DNA of 9,417 nt. Origin: an uncultured Chloroflexota bacterium. GTDB taxonomy: Bacteria > Chloroflexota > Limnocylindria > Limnocylindrales > Limnocylindraceae. Position numbers and translations under genes: made by a program. The stretch spans positions 1 to 9,417 of the forward strand of contig CAINCM010000232.1 of the NCBI GenBank assembly GCA_903847005.1. The letters are read 5' to 3'. Below the pieces are notes generated by a model, which did no database searches, was not told the origin of the DNA, and worked only from the letters and a program-made list of their open reading frames with translations. Below are positions 5,656-9,417 of the stretch, in pieces. Each line of letters starts with the position of its first letter. The stretch's first letter is position 1.

Positions 5656-6626
5656 TGCGCGAACTCCCGATCTTCGGCCAGCCTGCGCCGGCTACGGAGC
5701 GCCGGCATCCGGACTGGATCCGCTCGAAGGTTCCCGGCGGGGATCGCTATCGCGAGCTTAAGCGGCTGATGCGCGACAAGACGCTGAACACCGTATGCGA
5801 AGAGGCGCGCTGTCCGAACATCGGGGAGTGCTGGGATCAGGGGACAGCGACGGTGATGATCCTCGGCGACACCTGCACGCGAGCCTGCGGCTTCTGCGCG
5901 GTCAAGACCGGTCGTCCGACCGGCCTCGACCAGGATGAGCCGCGACGCGTCGCGGAGGCGCTCGCCTCGCTGGATCTCGACCATGTGGTGATCACCAGCG
6001 TCGCTCGCGACGACCTCCCAGACGGTGGCGCCGCCATCTTCGCCGAGAGCATCCGCGAGCTTCGCCGTCTGGCGCCGGGGACTGGCATCGAGGTGCTGAT
6101 TCCAGACTTCGACGGCGAAGATGCGCCGCTTCGCGCGGTGATGGAGGCGGCGCCCGACATCCTCGACCACAACGTGGAGACCGTTGCACGGCTGCAGAAG
6201 CCGGTGCGCAAGCGGGCGCGCTACGACCGTTCGCTGCAGGTGCTCGCACGGGCGAAGGCGATGGCGGCGGAGCTCGGCAACCCCGTGCACACCAAGAGCT
6301 CGATCATGGTGGGGCTCGGCGAGGAGCACGACGAACTCCTTGCGACCTTCCGCGATCTGCGCGCCGTAGACTGTGACATCCTGACCATCGGCCAGTATCT
6401 GCGTCCGACGATGGAACACCTGCCGCTTGTTCGCTACTACACCCCGGAAGAGTTCGCGGCGCTGCGCCACGAGGCGCTGGCGATGGGATTCAAGCATGTC
6501 GAGTCGGGCCCGCTGGTGCGCAGCTCGTATCACGCGCGCGACCAGGTGCCGAGCGACTCACCGGCGCTGCGCGGCCGCCGCGCGCGCGATGCCGCCGCGT
6601 CCGAGCTTCGGGGCGAGGTTGCGTGA
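5655..6626 (+). CDS. lipA: Lipoyl synthase LipA (radical SAM)
   Basis: LipA inserts two sulfurs at C6 and C8 of protein-bound octanoyl groups, making the lipoyl cofactor on E2 subunits and GcvH. It consumes SAM and releases 5'-deoxyadenosine and methionine. All signatures are present in 323 residues: the auxiliary 4Fe-4S (sacrificial sulfur) motif C48-x4-C53-x5-C59 in VCEEARCPNIGEC, the radical-SAM motif C74-x3-C78-x2-C81 in CTRACGFC, and the conserved RSSYHA (289-294), which gives a Ser ligand to the auxiliary cluster. VARDDLPDGG, HNVETV and QYLRPT also match the family. The ATG overlaps the lpdA stop by one base (TGATG) and no separate Shine-Dalgarno is seen, so translation is probably coupled. 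The TGA overlaps the GTG of the next gene (GTGA, 6623-6626). No octanoyltransferase (LipB/LipM) or lipoate ligase gene lies in the window. Confidence 0.97.
   Translation: MRELPIFGQPAPATERRHPDWIRSKVPGGDRYRELKRLMRDKTLNTVCEEARCPNIGECWDQGTATVMILGDTCTRACGFCAVKTGRPTGLDQDEPRRVAEALASLDLDHVVITSVARDDLPDGGAAIFAESIRELRRLAPGTGIEVLIPDFDGEDAPLRAVMEAAPDILDHNVETVARLQKPVRKRARYDRSLQVLARAKAMAAELGNPVHTKSSIMVGLGEEHDELLATFRDLRAVDCDILTIGQYLRPTMEHLPLVRYYTPEEFAALRHEALAMGFKHVESGPLVRSSYHARDQVPSDSPALRGRRARDAAASELRGEVA
6615..6618 (+). promoter_or_regulatory. Shine-Dalgarno-like site for the deaminase-family gene
   Basis: GAGG within the end of lipA lies 4 bases before the GTG at 6623. Together with the GTGA overlap it supports GTG as the start; I found no other usable start codon before the HxH motif. 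Confidence 0.35.
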
Positions 6627-7735
6627 GCCCGCGCCGAGCGACTCCGAAGCGGAGCGCACAGAGCGTCGGTGAGCGAGCGCAGGGCTACGGCACGCTGAGT
6701 CCTGCGACTCCGATCGCGGAGCTTCATTGCCACCTCGGCGGTTCGGTGACACCGGCGATCATGTGGGGGATCGCCCATGCACAGGGGATCCGACTTCCAT
6801 CCAAGGACTACTGGGCGTTCCGCAAGATGATCACCGCGGGCTCGAAGCGAACGCGCAGCTTCAACGGCTACCTCGACCTGTTTCACTGGACCGAGCTGAT
6901 CCAGTCGTCGCCGATCGCCGTCGAGCGATCGGTGTACGAGGTGGTCGCCGGCGCATACCGCAAGAACCACATCACCACGATGGAGCTCCGTTTCAACCCG
7001 ATGAAGCGCAACCGGAACGGCGAGCAGGACCTGGATCACATCATCGCCGCCGCCATCCGCGGCGCCGACCGCGCGGCGCTCGAGTATCCGGTGAGGCCCG
7101 GGATCATCTTGATCCTGGATCGCGAGTTCACGCTGCGCCAGAACGAGATCATCGTCGAGAAGGCGATCGCATGGGCGAGCAGGGGCATCGTTGGGATCGA
7201 CATCGCGGGGCGCGAGAGCCCCAACTTCAAGGTGGCCGAATACAAGCGCATGTTCCAGGCGGCCCGAAAGGCGGGCCTCGGCATCACCGTGCACACGGGC
7301 GAATCGGGTCCGGTCAGCGAGATGCTTGAAGTGGTGAAGCAGCTCGAGCCGGACCGCATCGGCCACGGCGTGAAGGCGGTCCAAGACGCGAAGACACTCA
7401 AGGCGCTTGCCGAACGGAAGATCGTGCTCGAGATCTGCCCAACCTCCAACCTGATGACCAGGGTTGTCGCCGATTGGGAAGAGTTCCGCGCGATCTTCGC
7501 GAGGCTACGCGAGGGGAAGGTTCGCTACGCGATCGGCACCGATGGGCCCGAGATGCTGCAGACCTACATCCGCGACGAGCTCGCCGCCCTCGGTCGGCAC
7601 GGAATCCTCTCGGTTGCCGAGCAGGAGGCCGCCGCCGCTACCTCGATCAAGGCCTCGTTCGTGAAGGGCGCCGCTGCGGTTGCGATCCCGCGTAGCGACG
7701 TGGCGAGCGTGCGAGTGAGCAGGGAAGAGTCGTGA
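6623..7735 (+). CDS. Adenosine-deaminase-family amidohydrolase with altered substrate pocket
   Basis: A 370-residue metal-dependent hydrolase of the adenosine/AMP deaminase group. Family residues seen: zinc ligands H35 and H37 in ELHCHLGGS, GIDIAGRE (191-198), zinc ligand H224 and catalytic E227 in VHTGESG, H248 in RIGHGV, EICPTSN (270-276), and zinc ligand D307 in GTDGPE. Compared with mouse ADA (H15, H17, D19, H214, E217, H238, D295, D296), two substrate contacts are changed. D19, which binds the 5'-OH, is Gly39; D296, which binds N7, is Gly308. Ordinary adenosine deaminase specificity is therefore doubtful. The gene overlaps lipA by 4 bases (GTGA), hence probably one operon with lpdA-lipA. 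Removal of the LipA by-product 5'-deoxyadenosine is a reasonable guess; deamination of another purine derivative is the main alternative. The start is GTG with a basic tail of about 28 residues before the barrel. Confidence 0.85.
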   Translation: MSPRRATPKRSAQSVGERAQGYGTLSPATPIAELHCHLGGSVTPAIMWGIAHAQGIRLPSKDYWAFRKMITAGSKRTRSFNGYLDLFHWTELIQSSPIAVERSVYEVVAGAYRKNHITTMELRFNPMKRNRNGEQDLDHIIAAAIRGADRAALEYPVRPGIILILDREFTLRQNEIIVEKAIAWASRGIVGIDIAGRESPNFKVAEYKRMFQAARKAGLGITVHTGESGPVSEMLEVVKQLEPDRIGHGVKAVQDAKTLKALAERKIVLEICPTSNLMTRVVADWEEFRAIFARLREGKVRYAIGTDGPEMLQTYIRDELAALGRHGILSVAEQEAAAATSIKASFVKGAAAVAIPRSDVASVRVSREES

Positions 7736-7737
7736 GG

Positions 7738-8208
7738 CTACTCGCCGGCCGCTGCGTGTAGCGCGGCGCGGATCGCGTCGGCCACCTCGCCATCAGGGAT
7801 CCCTTCCGTCACGAGCACGTAGGGAGAGGCGTCGACCATCAGCAACCTCGATGCATCGCCGATCCACTCCGCTGCACATGCATCCACGTTCGCGCGCAGC
7901 TTCTCGTAGCTGTCGCCGTTCTTGAACCGATAGACACGGGCCTGGACGGCGCCTTCGATGCCGCCGCCGGAGATCTTGAAGGAGATCGCCATCGGCACGA
8001 GTCCCTGATCGCTGCACCCCGGATCTCCGCTCACCACGCTCGCAACAGCAAACTCTCGCGCGGCGAGCTGCTCGACGAGTCCGTTGAAGTTGGTCGGCGT
8101 GGCCACCGGCTCCCCGCGCGCGTCGTCGAGAACCGAGCCGCAGCCGGCGGCGAGCAGCAGCAGGAGCGTGGCCATCATGAGTGGAGTAGCGTGTCGCTCG
8201 ACCTGCAT
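7738..8208 (-). CDS. Small secreted lipoprotein, function unknown
   Basis: Encodes 156 residues. The N-terminus has a hydrophobic core (MMATLLLLLAAG, 11-22) ending in a lipobox-like AAGC, so Cys23 would be lipidated by Lgt after export and cleaved by signal peptidase II. The -3 position is Ala rather than the usual Leu. The mature part is about 134 residues with two further cysteines (C65, C111) that could form a disulfide. A middle beta-rich stretch (VPMAISFKI, AVQARVYRF) is followed by a strand SPYVLVTEG and a terminal amphipathic helix (EVADAIRAALHA). I do not recognise a named family. The start at 8208 is chosen because TACCCT sits exactly 6 bases upstream, and because it supplies the Arg and His before the hydrophobic core; Met11 or Met12 would leave no charged n-region. 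The stop lies 2 bases from the deaminase-family stop on the other strand. Confidence 0.75.
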   Translation of the reverse strand: MQVERHATPLMMATLLLLLAAGCGSVLDDARGEPVATPTNFNGLVEQLAAREFAVASVVSGDPGCSDQGLVPMAISFKISGGGIEGAVQARVYRFKNGDSYEKLRANVDACAAEWIGDASRLLMVDASPYVLVTEGIPDGEVADAIRAALHAAAGE

Positions 8209-8214
8209 GTGTCA

Positions 8215-8220
8215 AGGGTA
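8215..8220 (-). promoter_or_regulatory. -10 box of a leaderless promoter for the lipoprotein gene
   Basis: On the minus strand, TACCCT is followed by six bases (TGACAC) and the ATG at 8208. The geometry is the same as at the four plus-strand promoters, and the absence of a Shine-Dalgarno fits a leaderless mRNA. Confidence 0.55.
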
Positions 8221-8229
8221 CACCGCAGG

Positions 8230-8235
8230 TAGAAT
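8230..8235 (+). promoter_or_regulatory. -10 box of a leaderless promoter for the DUF1015 gene
   Basis: TAGAAT matches the TATAAT consensus at five of six positions and lies 6 bases before the ATG at 8242. It is the strongest -10 in the window. Confidence 0.62.
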
Positions 8236-8241
8236 CGCATC

Positions 8242-9417
8242 ATGAGACGAGTGGTGGCCTTCCGTGCAACAACCTATGCCGCCGTCCGCGAAGATTCCGC
8301 GCGCGGGGCGCTCGACACGCTCCTGAGTCCACCGTACGACGTTGTCTCTGGCAGGCAGCGAGACGATCTGGTTGCCTCGAATCCGCACAACTCTGTCCTG
8401 CTCGACCTTCCGCTCCGCGGGGCCACGGAGCAAGACGGTGCGCAGTATCAGCGCACCGCCGCAACGTGGACGGCATGGCGAAGCGACGGCACGCTCGTCG
8501 ACGACGCGTCGTCACGCATCTATCTGTACGAAGAGCGACCGCCACGTGGGCGCACGATCAGGGGCATCTTCGCCGGCATCCCGGTTGGAGCGTACGGTGC
8601 GGAGACGGGCATCTTGCGACACGAATCGACGCTCACTGGACCGAAGGCCGATCGCAGGGCACTCATCGCGGCGGTGCAGGCGAACCTCTCTCCCGTGATC
8701 CTTCTCCGCGCGGGTGGCTACGAGCGATTCACTCGTGCCGCAGACGCTGTCTCCAACAGCGCTCCGTGCGCAACCGGCCACACTCCGTCAGGAAGCGAGT
8801 TCGCCCTCTGGCGAGTCGACCCCGAGACGCAGACCGGTGCCGAGCTTCTCGCCTGGGCGAACGGCGCGGACCTTGTGATCGCCGACGGGCATCACCGCTA
8901 CGAGACCGCCCGGGACTACTCGGAGAGCGGCGGCCTGAACACCGCACTCGGCCTTATTGTCGAGTCCGATCGCTGCGCTCCCGCCCTTTACGCCACGCAC
9001 CGAATCGTCGCAGCCCCCGACCCGGCGACGCTCCTCGCCACGCTCTCCGCATCTCCGCTCGTGACGCATCACACGTCATCGACGCCCGAACAGTTGGTGG
9101 CGCGCTTCGCGGACGGCGCATCGGAGGGTGCTGAGCTCGAGATCGGCGCGGTGACGCACGGCGGCGCGGCGCTGCTGAGGCTCGACCGCGCGGGGATCGC
9201 CGCCGCCCTCCCAGGGCGCTCCACGGCGTACCGTTCACTCTCAGTGACCGCCCTCGCGGTGCTGCTCGAACAGTCGCTCGGCATCGATGCCGCGGCCGCC
9301 GCTACAGGCGCGCTTCGATACGTGCGCGGTTCCGAGGCCGCGGTGACGAGTGCGCTCGAGGATCCATCCCCGAGCGCCGCCCTCCTTCTCCATGCAGAGC
9401 GACCAGAGCAGGTGGTC
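8242..9417 (+). CDS. DUF1015 family protein (3' end missing)
   Basis: The frame is open from the ATG at 8242 to the right edge, giving 392 codons without a stop. Family motifs of DUF1015 as I know them are all visible: PPYDVV (30-35), NPHNSV (48-53), SRIYLYEE (91-98), GILRHESTLTGPKADR (123-138), ANLSPVILL (147-155) and IADGHHRYETA (213-223). Members are usually a little over 400 residues, and the expected C-terminal end (an MPxKST...PK...TG-like stretch) has not appeared, so only a few tens of residues are probably missing. These cytoplasmic proteins are widespread and often sit next to serine-biosynthesis genes; their biochemical role is not settled to my knowledge. The DGHHR motif recalls ParB/SerK-type proteins, but that is only a resemblance. 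The start is supported by TAGAAT 6 bases upstream; no Shine-Dalgarno is present. Confidence 0.88.
   Translation, partial: MRRVVAFRATTYAAVREDSARGALDTLLSPPYDVVSGRQRDDLVASNPHNSVLLDLPLRGATEQDGAQYQRTAATWTAWRSDGTLVDDASSRIYLYEERPPRGRTIRGIFAGIPVGAYGAETGILRHESTLTGPKADRRALIAAVQANLSPVILLRAGGYERFTRAADAVSNSAPCATGHTPSGSEFALWRVDPETQTGAELLAWANGADLVIADGHHRYETARDYSESGGLNTALGLIVESDRCAPALYATHRIVAAPDPATLLATLSASPLVTHHTSSTPEQLVARFADGASEGAELEIGAVTHGGAALLRLDRAGIAAALPGRSTAYRSLSVTALAVLLEQSLGIDAAAAATGALRYVRGSEAAVTSALEDPSPSAALLLHAERPEQVV

Larger units (their letters stand above)
8209..8241. promoter_or_regulatory. Compact divergent promoter, lipoprotein / DUF1015 gene
   Basis: Only 33 bases separate two divergent ATGs, and they contain a -10 box for each direction (8215-8220 minus, 8230-8235 plus) with 9 bases between them. 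The polymerase footprint for each promoter must cover the other gene's start, so the two are probably mutually exclusive at any moment. Confidence 0.5.

Noticed and set aside
5337..6533. 398-codon open frame on the minus strand across the end of lpdA and most of lipA
   Set aside because: Its translation is rich in Arg, Ala and His with no domain, and it is antisense to two firmly identified genes. Such frames arise in GC-rich DNA from codon bias.
6530..7384. 284-codon minus-strand open frame opposite the deaminase-family gene
   Set aside because: The opposing plus-strand frame has all metal-binding motifs of its family; this one has none.
7726..7760. Short complementary stretches around the convergent stops of the deaminase-family and lipoprotein genes
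   Set aside because: Stems of 4-5 pairs with long loops and no T run do not make a credible terminator.
8210..8215. Perfect TTGACA on the minus strand before the lipoprotein ATG
   Set aside because: It overlaps the spacer after the -10 box, so it cannot be that promoter's -35. No -10 hexamer lies 16-18 bases further downstream within the gene.
1..9417. Mobile element, defence system, CRISPR or phage origin
   Set aside because: There are no transposase, integrase, repeat array, tRNA or abrupt composition change; gene content is housekeeping-like throughout.

Overview
The window is a GC-rich (roughly 64-66%), almost fully coding stretch of a bacterial chromosome. Ten protein genes cover all but about 154 bases. 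I see no RNA gene, insertion sequence, CRISPR array or long repeat. Several features suggest an actinobacterial or Chloroflexota-like organism with a streamlined genome: the base composition, GTG starts, chained ATGA/GTGA overlaps, a MutY without the NUDIX-like C-terminal domain, and -10 boxes placed for leaderless mRNAs. The phylum is an inference; I cannot place it further.

Layout. (1) 1-942 (+): the 3' part of an aldehyde dehydrogenase of the gamma-aminobutyraldehyde (PatD/YdcW) type. (2) 969-3547 (+): a run of a DEDDh 3'-5' exonuclease, an adenine glycosylase MutY, a degenerate YjeF_N-type (NAD(P)H-hydrate epimerase-like) protein and a 62-residue two-helix membrane protein. (3) 3544-4173 (-): PlsY glycerol-3-phosphate acyltransferase, convergent with the small membrane protein; the two stop codons share one CTAG. 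(4) 4231-7735 (+): dihydrolipoyl dehydrogenase (lpdA), lipoyl synthase (lipA) and an adenosine-deaminase-family amidohydrolase, all overlapping by 1-4 bases, so probably one lipoate-centred operon. (5) 7738-8208 (-): a small lipoprotein. (6) 8242 to the right edge (+): a DUF1015 protein cut off near its C-terminus.

Two observations stand out. First, five genes that open a transcription unit (exonuclease, YjeF-like, lpdA, lipoprotein, DUF1015) have a TANNNT hexamer ending exactly 6 bases before the ATG; plsY has one 8 bases before. That is the geometry of leaderless transcription, with the transcript starting at the A of the ATG. The internal genes instead have overlaps or a Shine-Dalgarno-like sequence. 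Second, the deaminase downstream of lipA keeps the metal and catalytic residues of adenosine deaminase but has glycine where the family has the aspartate that contacts the 5'-OH of adenosine and the aspartate that contacts N7. Because LipA releases 5'-deoxyadenosine, which inhibits many radical-SAM enzymes, a role in disposing of that by-product is a specific, testable hypothesis.

Working together: lpdA supplies E3 and lipA makes the lipoyl cofactor for the same 2-oxoacid dehydrogenase or glycine-cleavage complexes. The exonuclease and MutY form a plausible nucleic-acid maintenance pair. The remaining genes are housekeeping or unknown neighbours with no clear link to one another.
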